Below are positions 22,728 to 34,364 of a stretch of DNA of 64,000 nt, piece by piece. Below the pieces are notes generated by a model. It searched no databases. It saw only the letters and a program-made list of their open reading frames with translations, and was not told the origin of the DNA. The translations under genes were made by a program, and so were the position numbers. This DNA is from Misgurnus anguillicaudatus. Its lineage: Eukaryota > Chordata > Actinopteri > Cypriniformes > Cobitidae. Where the stretch lies: assembly GCF_027580225.2 (NCBI RefSeq), contig NC_073348.2, forward strand, positions 24,424,001 to 24,488,000, given 5' to 3'. The first letter of the stretch is position 1, and every line of letters begins with the position of its first letter.

Positions 22728-23084
22728 ATGCTGTTGCCTCCCTCTGCTGGTGGCCCTCGCTACTGCGCCACAGCTGCTCACCAGCTGCGTAAATCAGAGA
22801 GATGGACGATTCAGCGCATCTCTATTCGATTAGATGATTCATATTTAATGATTAACCAGCAGGGCTCTGGGGGCCGACAGAGACTCCTATGGATTCCGGA
22901 TTGGTTGATTTGGCAGGATGCAGGTGCGACAGGCATCTGGTATGTTACCCAGGAAGACGTCGCTGATGTACAGCAATTAGAAAATTTCTGTGATTTCTCC
23001 CGTGCATTATATTTCCTCGCTTTAAGCACCCGTCACTCAGGTGGGAGTGAATGGGAAGCCTTGGGGACACTAATCAGGAAATGA
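22728..23084 (+). other. 118-codon open frame in unique sequence; coding status doubtful
   Basis: This is one of the longer open frames in the window that is not in a repeat (MLLPPSAGGPRYCATAA at the start). No domain, signal peptide or membrane segment is evident, and a 72-codon frame overlaps it on the other strand. The sequence is complex and carries paired homeodomain-type words (GATTAGATGATTCA, TTAATGATTAACC at about 22828-22857), so a regulatory element is at least as likely as a coding exon. Confidence 0.2.
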
Positions 23085-23778
23085 TGGGAAAAGAGTTGGC
23101 TAACTGAAGATTATGTGAATTTCTTTGTGTGGGTGTGTGTTTTACCGACTGTTATTACGAAGTTGCGTCTGTATGTAAATGAGATTCGCTAGAAGGAGGT
23201 ATCTGTCTAATCTAATTTAATGTTATAATTAATCACCCAAAAAAATCTGCAGTGTCTCTCTTGACAACTGATTGAAACCCTTGATATTAAAACAACATTT
23301 AGTCTCTTGTCTGCCCATTGAAAGAGTCCTCGGTCTGTCCAACATCACATTGAGTTAAATGTATTCCTTCAGTCCAAAGCTGCCCCTTATTTTTTCACCC
23401 GATTATGTAATAAAAGAGAAATCTTTTCCTAATAAAAATGATATGTCGTAAAAACGTCTTCTGGTAATATTGAGATATAATGCTGTAAAAATGCCATCTT
23501 GTAAATTTTAATGATACTTTTTGACACGTGACACTTGAGGAGGAGTGCAGGCCATTAAGAAAGTCTTTTGCTCTTTTTGTGATGAATATTTTAGACTATA
23601 ATCAAAGCTCAACAACTATGCAACGTCACCCACATTTCACTTTTAATGAGAACGGCAATGGCGGACCTGATATACAGATGTGGCATTGTAGGAACTAAAC
23701 AGCAAATAACTAAGAGAGTTTGAAGTTTTGTCAATTGTGGTCATCAGTCCTCTGTAGTTCACTGAGGACCAATTGCTG

Positions 23779-23792
23779 GTTGCCATGGTAAC
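23779..23792 (+). promoter_or_regulatory. X-box (RFX-type) motif
   Basis: GTTGCCATGGTAAC matches the RFX consensus GTHNCC-N2-RGNAAC at every defined position. RFX factors bind such sites in ciliary and neural genes. No gene start is visible nearby, so function is unproven; the sequence is unique here. Confidence 0.4.
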
Positions 23793-23858
23793 TGCTATGT
23801 ACAGACTTAAATTTTTTAATTCAAGGTGACTACAAAATGTCTCAAATAAAACCTTCCT

Positions 23859-24776
23859 ACACTCTCAGAAAAAATATAAAAGCTGTCACTAGGGTAGTAC
23901 CCTTTCAAAAAGTACACACAAAGAGTGCATATTATGGCGCTTTTACATTGCATAGTACACCACGGTTTGGTTTGGTTTGGTTTGATTTGGGTCAGGTCAG
24001 CTTACATTTGGGGGCTTTCCCACTGTGTGCAGTACGTAGTACCCAATACTTTTTTTAGTACCACCTCAGCTGGGGTTCCAAGCGAGCCGAGCTGATACCA
24101 AAACGTGACACGAAAACACTGTAGATCACTGATTGGTCTGAGAGAATCGTCACTACCAGCGTCATCGCTTTAATGTAAAATATTAGCTTTACCTTCATTT
24201 CTCGAGTAAACCTGTTGTCATCTGTGCTCTGCTGTAAGTTCCCAAACTCCCTTTCAGCGATGAAAAACATCCACAGGTTGAGAATCAGGAACACCATAAC
24301 AGGATTTTTCCAGACTTACAGTTTGTGGCGGCACATCCGCGACGCGCACATCCGCATATATGCTTAAATGCAACTTAAATGAGGCTCAGCGGAACGTGTC
24401 GACTGAAGCCACGGGTGTTTGTACAGAAACGGTCATGTGAAACAGAGGTAGTGATATACGCGATGTGCAAACATCTATTTGTAGCGGTCAATTTTAATTT
24501 TGTTTGCGAGAAATAAATAAGAAATAACTGAGAAATAAATGAAGGTACGGGGATGTACAACAACGCTCTCACTTGTATGATGTCACAGCAGTAGGCAGCG
24601 CAAATATAACGACACGCCTATAATCACTCCCACTCCGAAGTGTTACTAAACTCGATGGAATAGCTAACCATGCCAAAGTGAGGTGAGCTGACCCGACCTG
24701 ACCCAAACCAAACAGTGGGGTACTATGCAATGGAAAAGCACCATTAGTACCTGAAACGGTACAAATCTGTACACTG
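23859..24776 (+). mobile_element. GGTAC-rich fish repeat, interrupted
   Basis: It begins ACACTCTCAGAAAAAATATA with AAAGCTGTCACTAGGG and GTACC words, and continues beyond the 809-bp insert with TTAGTACCTGAAACGGTACAA and TGTACACTG. This is the same repeat type as the pieces at 26286-26425 and 26783-26925. It was the target of the TTA insertion at 23935-24743. Confidence 0.6.
23935..24743. mobile_element. 809-bp element with TTA target duplication (PIF/Harbinger-like)
   Basis: Its terminal inverted repeats of about 24 bp begin TGGCGCTTTTACATTGCATA and end TATGCAATGGAAAAGCACCA. TTA lies on both sides (23932-23934 and 24744-24746), as expected for PIF/Harbinger (TWA). Subterminal GGTTTGG repeats (left) and CCAAACC (right) continue the symmetry. 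No transposase frame is present. Confidence 0.75.
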
Positions 24777-24955
24777 TAAAGTTACCTGGTTGCCTTGAAA
24801 CTTAAAATAAGGTTAAGTTGATTTAACTTAAAAATGTTTGTTGACACAACAATTTATACACAACTTTTTCAATATATTTAAGTTGAATAAACTCAACATT
24901 TTAAGGCAACCAGGTAGCCTACTTTTTAAGTTGAACAAACAACTCTCTACAGTAA
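24771..24955. mobile_element. Short CACTGTAAA foldback element
   Basis: The arms GTTACCTGGTTGCCTTGAAA and TTTTAAGGCAACCAGGTAGC are inverted repeats; the ends are ACACTGTAAAG and CTCTACAGTAAA. It is related to the disrupted copy at 1607-1980. It overlaps by a few bases the end of the preceding repeat, which also finishes in ACACTG. Confidence 0.6.
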
Positions 24956-26285
24956 ATGCTATTAAGGGCTTTTTAACTTTTGTACCCTTTTTTCTAAAAT
25001 CCCTTTTACATGGCAGGTTGATTATAAAAAATTCGCATAAAACTGCCAGTGTGCTTTCTGTGTGAATGCAAACACGTCCCATAATTGATTCTGTGATCGC
25101 TCCTATAAAGGGGACCTAACATTGCTATAACATTTCCGGAACGCATGAACAAAAGGCAGCCAAAATGCTGTAAGGGGTGCGTCGTAGTGAGGATGTGTGT
25201 GCTCTTTAACACAGGGGATTTCAATGCAGATCAACATTCATGAATAAATGTCTACAAACTGTAGTGAAACAGAGACAAAGGAGCTTGTCTCTCTCTGCAC
25301 TGAAACTGAGATCATTCACCAGCATAATAGAACAGCACTTTACTGAATGTGTGTGAATGCATGCAGAGGTTCCAGAAAATCATTGGCAGTGTGAATAAAC
25401 CAAAATAGATCCACGGGCAAATCCCGGACATGTTTTCTGTAATCTGTGTGTGAAAAGGGCTTAAGAGCGTACAAGCACATGGGTTAGGACATGAAAGTGT
25501 AGTGAAAATTATGAGAAATTGTGTTGTTTTTAAGACACAATAATAACAAATCAATATTTTTATGACAATCATAATCAAGTAAGAAGTAAATAGCGAAGTA
25601 TTTGGCCGCTTTGTGCCAGACTAACTCTGGTTTAGAAAATGTGGTTGTCAAGTCGAGCCTCAAAAATTAGGATAAAGCTCTTGTACTGTGTATTTCTCAG
25701 TTTAGAAAGCACAATACAACAGCACAACAAAACCTAAAAGTATTAAAGACTCCAGTAAAAAATGCACCATGTCATTTTAAGGTGACTATTCTGCACTTAT
25801 AGCCAACCTAAGCAATGCAGCTAAGGTGAGTCCTGTTTCTAAGGACAAGAATATTTGCTTAGACTTGTTAACATATAGCTTCAATAAAATGTAAAGACTT
25901 GTCTACTTATATGTGAAGCTTTGCATTTAAGTGCATTTAGGAAAGGGGGTGAAAGAGAGGGAGTGTGAAGAGAAAGACAGGAAAAGGTGAAGCCCTACAG
26001 GGTTTTTCAGTGTAAATTAAAATCCTATAACAAGATTTTTGGTTTTAGGAAGTGTTTGTGATCGTGTATGAGTCTGTGCATCTATGCATTAGCATTCATA
26101 ATGCATTAATGTGTAGATTCTGAGATGTGTTTGCCTCTCACAGATTAATTCTTATTGCAGAAAAAGGAGATTTATTGAGTTTTATTGACTTCGTGTATTT
26201 TATTGACTTCTAAAATAAATTAAAATGACAAACACTGCTGAATACTGTTTTATACTGTTTTATTATTGGAACATCTGTAAATAAA
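24956..26285. other. No gene recognised
   Basis: The sequence looks unique, with several frames of 70-90 codons that overlap each other on opposite strands (24828-25082, 25006-25224, 25312-25578). None is recognised. Confidence 0.4.
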
Positions 26286-26425
26286 AACAGCACAAAAAAA
26301 GTACAAAACTGTACCTTTTATATCACTGGGTTGGTAGGTACCCTCAAATGTTATTTTTCGGACCTTATGTTGTACCTTTTGGAGTACAGTATTATACCCT
26401 AAGGACCTATTGTGTACCTTAAGGA
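26286..26425 (+). mobile_element. GGTAC-rich repeat, + copy of an inverted pair
   Basis: It contains AAAGTACAAAACTGTACC, GGTAGGTACCCTC and TTGTACCTTTTGGAGTAC. The complementary arrangement occurs at 26783-26925, so the two pieces form an inverted pair around a different element. Confidence 0.55.
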
Positions 26426-26439
26426 ATATTTTCTTCTAT

Positions 26440-26781
26440 AATAAACATACAAATATATCAAATGAAAGATTGACCCTCTGCTTTTAAACAAACAAAACGA
26501 GAAAAAAGGTTTCTTTAAAAATAAAAATTTTTGAGCAAAAACAATTGTGTTAAAAATAGTAAAAAATTAGATTCAGAATGATGATCAAAACCTACACAGA
26601 GTTTTAAATGTTTTTAAATTAGTTTTTGCTTCAGGTTTTTTATAAGTTGAGTAAGAGCGCCATCTAATGGATAATAGCGGATTTACAGATTACCGTAAAA
26701 ACTCGTCAGGAAGCGTCATTGGCAGGAAAATTTTTTCTCTTAATTGACGAGATAACTTGTCAATGGCGAGGAAAGAGTTAA
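26440..26781 (-). mobile_element. TTAACTCTTTCC element, truncated copy
   Basis: The right end GAGGAAAGAGTTAA with TTGACGAGATAACTTGTCAATGGC mirrors the left end of the full copy at 53149-53639, and GACCCTCTGCTTTTA near 26472 is the complement of the AAAGCAGAGGGTC word there. The other terminus is missing. It sits between two inverted GGTAC-rich pieces. Confidence 0.65.
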
Positions 26782-26782
26782 A

Positions 26783-26925
26783 GGAACCCAATAGGTACAG
26801 TAATATACCCAAAAAAGGTACAACATTGTGTTATGTTAAGTACCTGTAAAGGTGCAAGCGGAACCTTAGGGTACCACCCCAGCGACAAAAAAGGGTACAA
26901 TTTTGTACCTTTTTTTTTTACACTA
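26783..26925 (-). mobile_element. GGTAC-rich repeat, minus copy of an inverted pair
   Basis: Read on the minus strand: GGTACAAAATTGTACCC, GTCGCTGGGGTGGTACC and TTGTACCTTTTTTGGG follow the same order as the + copy at 26286-26425. It ends in TTTACACTAG. Confidence 0.55.
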
Positions 26926-28070
26926 GCACCATCATCATCATATACTACTAATATATATAAAACTCGCTTTTACACATCTGGACCTGTCCCAAATGCCTTC
27001 CCATCAATAAGTATCTTGAAAAGGTGGCATAGCTACCCTTTCAAATAAAAAATTACAAAATGAACACCCTAAATTTACATATAGGCCTACATATATACAC
27101 GGAAATCCTATGTGACATTATCTAGCATCATTTATAGACTTTTTTTAGATTGATGTTTGTTGTTTAATGTCCTGCTTTGTGTGTTATAACTACAGTGTCA
27201 CAATTTCATCCAATTCACCTTTACAGGGAATCTACTGACCCAGACCGTCACATCCTCTGATAAATCCCCTTTCATTTTGTTATGGCAGTTATACTGCAGA
27301 GTGATAGAAGAGAGCAAAAGAGAGAAAGAGAGAGAGAGAGAAAGCGTGACAGTGAGAAGAAAAGAATAGATGGAATGGGAAATGAGGTAAATGTTCATGC
27401 TGAGTAAAGCCCCTTTCTTCCCTTTTGAGAAGGAAACCACACCATTCGCAGAAACAGATCCTAAGAGGCTTACAATTATCATTCAAGTCATACTGATAGA
27501 AAAAAGGAATTAGAAGAGAATTGGAATAAAATGTGAGGAGAAGGGAAATGTTTGAGAAGTGGAGCTCTAAACAGGGTCTGTGAAACAGCGCCACCCCCAG
27601 GAGAAAAAGCTGCAGGCTGCAGTGTTAAAAGGAGTATGCACCCCAAAAATTAAAATAAAAAAATATATTTTATGTAAAAGAGCAACCAGAATGTCATGCA
27701 TAATTAGCTCAAACCTGTCTGGTGCCACCTTTTTGTTACAGTAAAAAGTAAGAGATTGGATTGCTTGTCATACAGTAGAGGGCGATGTTTAACTGCTGTG
27801 TAGTTATAGGGTCTCAGAACATCTTGAACTATTTCGTAATGTACGCTAGACACAAGCACAGAAAACTCAACACTTTGCAGTTACAGTAGTGGCCAAAAGT
27901 GATGTCTTAAGGGCATATTTGCACAGTATTTGCTTTTAATGGCACTAATCAGGTTCAATTAAACCATCAAATTTAGGTTTAATTAAACTATCAAAATGTG
28001 ATGCGTGGTACAAAATGCAGAAAACGAAACTTTTAAAGCATTTATTTGACAAAATAATTTAGCAAAAAAG
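26926..28070. other. No gene recognised; GA-rich run near 27316
   Basis: A GAGA-rich stretch lies at about 27312-27360. The 94- and 101-codon minus-strand frames there read through the CT repeat and are low-complexity artefacts. Confidence 0.4.
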
Positions 28071-28131
28071 TAGTGCTTTCAAATGATTTATCGCGAATAA
28101 TCGCATACATAATAAAAGTACGTGTTTGCCT

Positions 28132-28134
<3 letters not shown>

Positions 28135-28192
<58 letters not shown>
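28135..28192. repeat. (TG)n microsatellite
   Basis: About 29 uninterrupted TG units within the left arm of the surrounding element. Confidence 0.95.
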
Positions 28193-28194
<2 letters not shown>

Positions 28195-28279
28195 TATGTG
28201 TAATTATGTATAAATATATAAACACATAAATTTAAGAAAAAAATTATTTATATCTAAATTTTTTTATATAATATATAAA

Positions 28280-28281
28280 TT

Positions 28282-28316
<35 letters not shown>

Positions 28317-28318
28317 GC
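28280..28318. repeat. (TA)n / (CA)n microsatellite
   Basis: A short TA run followed by ACACACAC within the same element. Confidence 0.85.
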
Positions 28319-28454
28319 ATGTAAATGTTTCTTAAATGCGTGTTTATTTAAATAATATCATAGGTGTCATTTACACTGGGGACATGTCACCACCACTTTT
28401 TGAAAGCATTTGGTTAAAATGTTCTAAAAAATCAAACAATACCTGTGCGACTTA

Positions 28455-28860
28455 CACTGCAAAAATGACTTTCTTACTTAGTATTTTTCTCTTGTTTTCA
28501 GTAGAAATATCTAAAAATACTTAATTTAAGATGTATTTTCTTAATTAGCAAAATGACCTAAGAAAATAAGTCAAGTTTTTAGACAAAAAAAATATACAAT
28601 TTAAGTGAATTTGTGATTAAAACAAGCAAAAATATCTGCTAATGGGGTGAGAAAAAAATCTAAAAATAAGATTTATTTTTTCTTAAACACTTACTTTAAG
28701 CAAAAAATTTTCACCCCATTGGCAGATAAGTGTTAAGCCCAATTTCACTTAAATTGTATTTTTTTGTCTAAAATCTAGACTTATTTTCTAACGTCATTTT
28801 GCTGATCAAGAAAATCTTGATTTTAGAATTTTTAGATATTTCTACTGAAAACAAGACAAT
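28455..28860. mobile_element. CACTGCAAAAATGAC foldback, 3' end lost
   Basis: It shares CACTGCAAAAATGACTTTC, CTTGTTTTCAGTAGAAATAT and the palindromic AATGGGGTGAGAAA core with the complete copy at 51615-52065. The mirrored right terminus stops at GAAAACAAGAC and is followed by TGTGGTCCAGGGTCACAT, which looks like the end of another fish repeat. Confidence 0.75.
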
Positions 28861-29150
28861 TTTGTGGTCCAGGGTCACATATATTGCGTTGTGTGCTTAT
28901 GGTGGGTTTTCTTTTACATATGTAATGAATTTAATTGTAATAACGCTATGCCCATTTTTGATGTGCTGTAATTCAATATTTTTCCCGTCCTGCTGTAATG
29001 TTTTTCATTTGATCTTTTGTCCCCACCACTTTTCAACACAAACTGATAATATATACATAAAAATTACACACAGGACACACACATATATTATGCAAACATA
29101 AACTTTTATTTTGTATGCGATTAATCGCGATTAATTGTTGGACAGCCTTA

Positions 29151-30013
29151 AAAAAAGGCAAACAGTGTATCAAAAATATAGGTTATATTCGAATACACAA
29201 AAATTAAATAAACTGTGTTTTTACCCAGACAATCCCGACTGTTAACCTAGAAAATGTCAGTATTCGACCCAACTATGGGTTTAAACAAAACAGCATTTAA
29301 TAAGAGTCTGAAAACAAAAATCTCACAGAAAATAAAGCACATTGATCACAATTTGATCATCTCTTTCTTTTTTCTTTTTTTTGGGAAAAAGCTATTCTTC
29401 TAGGCCTAAACTCAGTAAGTTCTGTGTTGTAATTTTTGCCAAGCCTCTTTAAATTCTTTTCAAAGCTGAACTTTACACTCCAAGCACAACACACATACAA
29501 ATATGTTATACATTTTTACAAACAAATGCTCGAACAAGGGGCGAATATGTCAAGTTGGACATCACTTTAGGCCACTGCTGTACATAATGGAAATGTAATT
29601 CTTTAATATTCTATACGTTTTGCGTGAAGTGCTTGAAGAAAAACAGCCATTATAATTAGCTCATCTGGGTGTTTATTATACGCTTGCTCACCAAAGCCTA
29701 TAAATCAATGAAAGATTTCTGTAAGCACCCTGCTGGTTTTTACAGTACAAGGGACAGAAGAATATAAATTTCAAAGGCATAAATTATATCTCCACGTTAG
29801 GATATGATCAAATAAATGTGAACTAAACAACTGTTGTCGCGTAAATAGGCAGAGTTATTCCATTGTAGTTTATATTGTATAAATATCTTTGTGGGCGTGT
29901 AAAAGCATACGGTTAACTTTTAGTTCCACATGGTGTATCAAAGTACTGTATTATTACTGTGGTAATTCGTTGTAAATTCCTTTATTCGGTCTCTAACACC
30001 TGTAGTTTGATCT
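29151..30013. other. No gene recognised
   Basis: AT-rich, unique-looking sequence upstream of the CpG-rich promoter-like segment. Confidence 0.4.
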
Positions 30014-30019
30014 AGCATC

Positions 30020-30310
30020 AGTCCACAGGTGGTCACAGCGCATCTGGCGCGTCACAGTGAGCTCATAATGCAAGATGAACATCTAAATAGACCATCACTT
30101 TGACGTTTTCTTCTGACGTCACACCGATGCAGATCCTCGCAACGGTGGAAACGCTTTACCATAGCGACACATTTAACGGATTCACGTCTTAATCACGTTG
30201 ATTAATTAATAAGGGCTGGATGAGAGCGCGCAAAGCGGCGGCGCGGAATGTAAATTCAGCGTAGACAAAGCGTCAGTATGTGAGAACGTGGACGTAAGGG
30301 ACGCTACAGC
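30020..30310 (+). promoter_or_regulatory. CpG-rich promoter-like segment
   Basis: CpG density is clearly higher than in the surrounding AT-rich DNA (GGCGCGTCAC, AGCGCGCAAAGCGGCGGCGC). It contains a palindromic CRE and lies immediately upstream of a possible long first exon. No TATA box is obvious. Direction is inferred from the downstream donor sites. Confidence 0.4.
30114..30121. promoter_or_regulatory. Palindromic CRE (TGACGTCA)
   Basis: TGACGTCA is the full consensus for CREB/ATF binding. A half-site-like TGACGTT lies 13 bp upstream. The CpG-rich context makes a working site plausible, not proven. Confidence 0.5.
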
Positions 30311-31147
30311 CACCGGAGGTAGTGCTGAGAATTGCAATCAATCTGCGGTAGCTGTTAAATGTGTGCGTGCTTGTGTATGTGTGTGAGAGAGGGGGAGAGA
30401 GAGAGATGTGAGGAAAAGAGAGTCGTACATTGCGATTCAGGACTCCTGAATCTTGACAGCTTGCGCGTGAAGTGAGGAATGGATATCTGAAAGCCAAATC
30501 GCATCATAATTGTTCGCATGTGGGAATAACAATAAATGTTATCGTTAGATATCAAGAAGAAAACGACGAATTCACATTGTTTTCTCTTTTGTGCATAAAC
30601 GAAGAGGAGTCATCTGTGAATGAGAGAGACTGGGAGCTGATGAGAAGTCGTGTCAACGGATGGTTTTATCTTTTTTTGCGTATTTTTAGCCAGTCTGGAG
30701 GAAAGGACTTTAAAATGAGTCGCCATGACAATAGAGGACCCGCGTCTCCCGCGCTTAGTTAGCCGCTAATGCGTTATACGCATTTGTTTCTGTTGTTGTT
30801 TTATTTTATCGTTTCCCTACCTCCGTTACTGTGATAAGATATGTGCTAACCTCGCCGTCGGGAGAGACAAGGGTGTTGTCAGAAAAAAAGAAAGAGGAGG
30901 GGGTTCAGAGGTGTTTTTTTGCCTATTTTTTGTTATTTTTTATTTTACTCCCCTTCGTTTTTATGCGTTCTTTACTTTCTTTTCCTTTCTTTGGCTGTTT
31001 TGCGAAAGAGACTGACGCGAAGAAGGTAAATTGATGTGCGCGAGCCTGCGACACATTTATGACGAATTACCTGTGAATAAAAGACACCAATGGCATAACA
31101 CCGACTTCAAGACCAACGTCTGAAAATCTCCGGAACCTTGAAGAGAG
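30311..31147 (+). other. Possible 5' exon of an unidentified gene
   Basis: Downstream of the CpG-rich segment comes a long complex stretch with GA-rich (30385-30406) and T-rich tracts, ending at a near-consensus donor GAGAG|GTAAGC (exon end 31147). An alternative donor AAGAAG|GTAAAT ends at 31025. In the frame leading to 31025 a short ATG frame reads MRSLLSFPFFGCFAKETDAK before the junction, weakly signal-peptide-like. Otherwise the stretch has stops in all frames, consistent with an untranslated leader. The transcription start is not defined and the gene is not recognised. Confidence 0.3.
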
Positions 31148-34100
31148 GTAAGCCGTCAATGTCTAATATTATAGTAGCTAGTACCAACAGCATACGTGTG
31201 TTTGCACGAGACGCGCGCGTGTGATGCTTCTATATCGGTTTTTGCGCACCGCTGAGAAACGAGACGTCTAATTAGACATTCACTGAGGAAATGTTAAATA
31301 AAGGTGCGCTTTGGGCAACATATGACAGACCTGGTCTGTTGATAGAGATTGTATTGTTGTTACAGTCAGCCAATATCCGCATACCCTGCTATTTAATTCT
31401 GGCGTGTCTCGCCCGCTTCAAACAGAGCACGCGGAATCACGACGCGTTCATCAGATGTAGATCAAATGAGATCGCGTCTCTGTGTCGCTTGGCCCGGTTG
31501 TGTCTTTACCGGCCATTTGCGCCTCTAATTGCATCCATTGCTCGTCCCTCTGGCAACGGTGGGGATTGATTTATTTTTGCACTTGATAGATAATGGTAAT
31601 GCGCCTTGAATAATGGCAAACATCCGCAACCCACAGACTTCCCATCGCCTCCCGTTAAATGTTTAATGGCATTTACGTAAGTGCGAGATAGCGTGGAGCA
31701 AAGTGGATAACGCCAACCATACCCAATCGCACGCCCACGACGCCCATGCACGCATAGGTAGGCTATCAGGTGCATAGACAGTCATCGCATAGACATCTAT
31801 GTCTCCGTATCAAAGGAGAGGGGCACATTTATATGCTGGGGTAGTTGGGCAGTGCTGTGTCAATGGCAGAATTCAGCACAGACAAGAAGTCCTCTGTTTC
31901 CCTGAAGGCTGAGGATATGCCTGTTCCTGAGCTCAAAGTGTTGGTTTTTCAATCTGTAATCTTATATAGATTGTTTAGTGCTTATACATATATAATACAT
32001 CTACTGTCTTTGTACTAGATGTAAGTTTTTATGTTGTTCAAAGCTTTCCATTCTTCACTACAGTTCTGCTGCAGTGCCTCACATGGATTTGAGCGTTGGT
32101 TTCAAAGCGTGAGTTTATGGCCTATAGACTTTATTTAGCCTAAATCATGGCACATGTATCTTAGAGGAGATAAAAAAGGCAAATCTATGGAAATCACGGT
32201 GGAATCTTTTTAGTCGAGCTAAAATTAATTTCGGATCATTGGCCTTTCAGGGTCTTGGATTGTTCGCACTATTTCCTGCAAATGAACCATCACCCTTCTA
32301 AAGCCTCTTTCCTGCAGTGCTGCAACTGAATGCCCATATGATACCCGACTTTAATGAGTCTTACAATATGTTGATAGATGGATGAAACGCAGCCGGAATG
32401 CCCTGGAGTCAGAGCAAATGGTCTTCGTTAATATGAGCAGAGCAGCGCAATGTAACCGTTGAAATGTGCGTTTGTGATGTGCTTGTGTGTTAGGCCCCAA
32501 AACGGGTAAATAATGAATAAAAGTGCAACGTTGGCTTTATCCAGCCCCTTGCATGTACCCTTTAATGCTGCCTGTCGTTACTAGGTGCGTATGCGGTCGA
32601 GGGAAGCGCTCACATGGACTGCAGCCTTATTAAAATTTAAAATTTTCAAAGCACTGGGCAGAACTGAAAAGGTTGGCTGCTTTTTAAAAAGGGCTTCTAA
32701 ATAAATCAGAAAAAATTGTGTTGTCTTGCACTGCTGTGTAGTGCGTGATGGACAGCCGTAATAAAAAAACATGCATGGAGTCTTTACTGATGCTTTATTG
32801 AAAGCAAATTGCACGGGGGTAATTATATTCACGATTCATGATAATGCTAACTGTGTTTTCCATTCATTTCCTCTTAAAAATGCACAAGGTCAAAGCTTTT
32901 CTTTTCAAACTCACAGCAAGATGCAGTAGCCAGGTTTGTGCTCTTGCAGAATTTATTCGAAAGCTTTGACCTCCACAGACAAAACACACCTCTACCCGGT
33001 TTCATAGTGTGATGTTGGTAAAGTAACCTCTCATTCTAAAATAGCCTTTCTACTTTATCTCTTCATCCGAGGACACAGCATTTGAGCGTGCAATTGCCCA
33101 GATCAGCATTACCGAATGTTTACACCTCACATAAGCAGGCTTTATAACCCATCTCTCTCCTCGCAGTGTCTCACAAACCTTCTGTTGCATCTTTCAAAAC
33201 AAGCCATGACTGTAGAGTTAGTGACGGTTGAGTTTCTGCGTTGCACTACGCGTTTGCTGGACTCTGGGATGTTGTAGTAAAATTGGATTGTATGGCATGA
33301 TGTGCTCAGGCATCTGTGCGCCATTATCGCTGTCCCAGCATGTGCGGCGTGATCCACTCATTGTAGACAGCATCGCCACAAGCAATGAATCATCGGTTGA
33401 ACCTGACAGCCTCTTCTCGTCCAGATCTATATTTCAGCCCCCGCACGTGATACGTGGCACACTCGCCACGCTTGCTCAATGGAGGCCTACCGTTGTTTTG
33501 AGCATCTAAAATCAGTCCTTAATAACACTCGTGTGTCATAAAAATCTCTTCTTACATATACAGTATACCAGCTAGAAAGAAGAGGCATGTAGTGCATCGT
33601 CAGTTCTCGTATATGTGCCATCTGCTGAGTCAGGTTTCACGCCTGTCCAATTTGAGTGAATTCAGAGGCGTTTATCAAAGAAGTATGACGTGAGAAATGT
33701 AATTCTGCAGCTTCCTGAAATAATTCCTTTTCTTTGCGATTCTGGAATCTGGAGATAGATGTGCAAAACAGCTTCTGTGGTCTATCTTTTATAGCTGTGA
33801 AAGGGCCAGAGCGTCCACTCGTCTAGAGTTTTGCTCGGTTCTGAATGAACCTCGTAATCCCTCAGTAAGGGATGGTGCTGAGCCTTAATGTTCCCGAGAA
33901 CATGGCGCTCCCTTGCACTTCAATGCCAAGCCTAAATCTGAAAGGAACTGGGAGAAAAAGATGAGAGAAAAGGGCGAAGAAAGACTTATGGCTGAGGTCC
34001 GTGGGTCTTCCTGCGGTTTTCGGAGAACAACTGCAATTTAAGATCAGATGTTCAAAGAACATTTTGCTGTGGAAAAGGTGGTTCGTACTGCTTGGGGAAA

Positions 34101-34364
34101 AATGCGTTTTTTATCCTGCTGTTTATTTAATTATTCATTTGTTTGGAAACCCAGATCACAGCTGGGGCTATGCCGCAGCTTTACAAGAGTGATAGAGGGT
34201 CATTAGCCCTGGAAAAAGTCCAAACAAACACACGGGTGACAAGAAACAGACAGGCAGGCAGATGGACACTAAAGCTACAGTAAACACTGTTAAACTAAGT
34301 ATTTTTTTGGTACATTATAAATAGAATAAATTATATAATATAAATTCTTAGAAAAAGATACTAT
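31148..34364. other. Unique sequence downstream of the possible first exon
   Basis: No repeats were recognised over 3.2 kb, the longest clean interval in the window. 31290-31800 is CpG-richer and complex, with AT homeodomain-type words (TCTAATTAGACA). 33150-33500 is also complex, and a 93-codon frame at 33228-33509 there is not recognised. This is a good candidate region for conserved non-coding sequence in a first intron. Confidence 0.3.

Larger units (their letters stand above)
28071..29150. mobile_element. ATTAATCGC-ended palindromic element with internal insertions
   Basis: The outer ends TAGTGCTTTCAAATG..TTATCGCG and TTAATCGCGATTAATTG..GACAGCCTTA are imperfect inverted repeats. The subterminal GCATACATAATAAAAG / CTTTTATTTTGTATGC and CACACA/TGTGTG tracts are also paired. 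This end type is abundant in fish and occurs again at 45345-46794. The middle is occupied by a different set of repeats (about 28345-29040). Confidence 0.65.

Noticed and set aside
27198..27594. 94- and 101-codon minus-strand frames, possible membrane protein
   Set aside because: The hydrophobic Leu-Ser run comes from a GA/CT-rich low-complexity stretch; overlapping frames and no homology recognised.
31291..31569. 92-codon + frame just downstream of the possible first exon
   Set aside because: An opposing 89-codon frame overlaps its end, no acceptor precedes it and no domain is visible; regulatory sequence is as likely.
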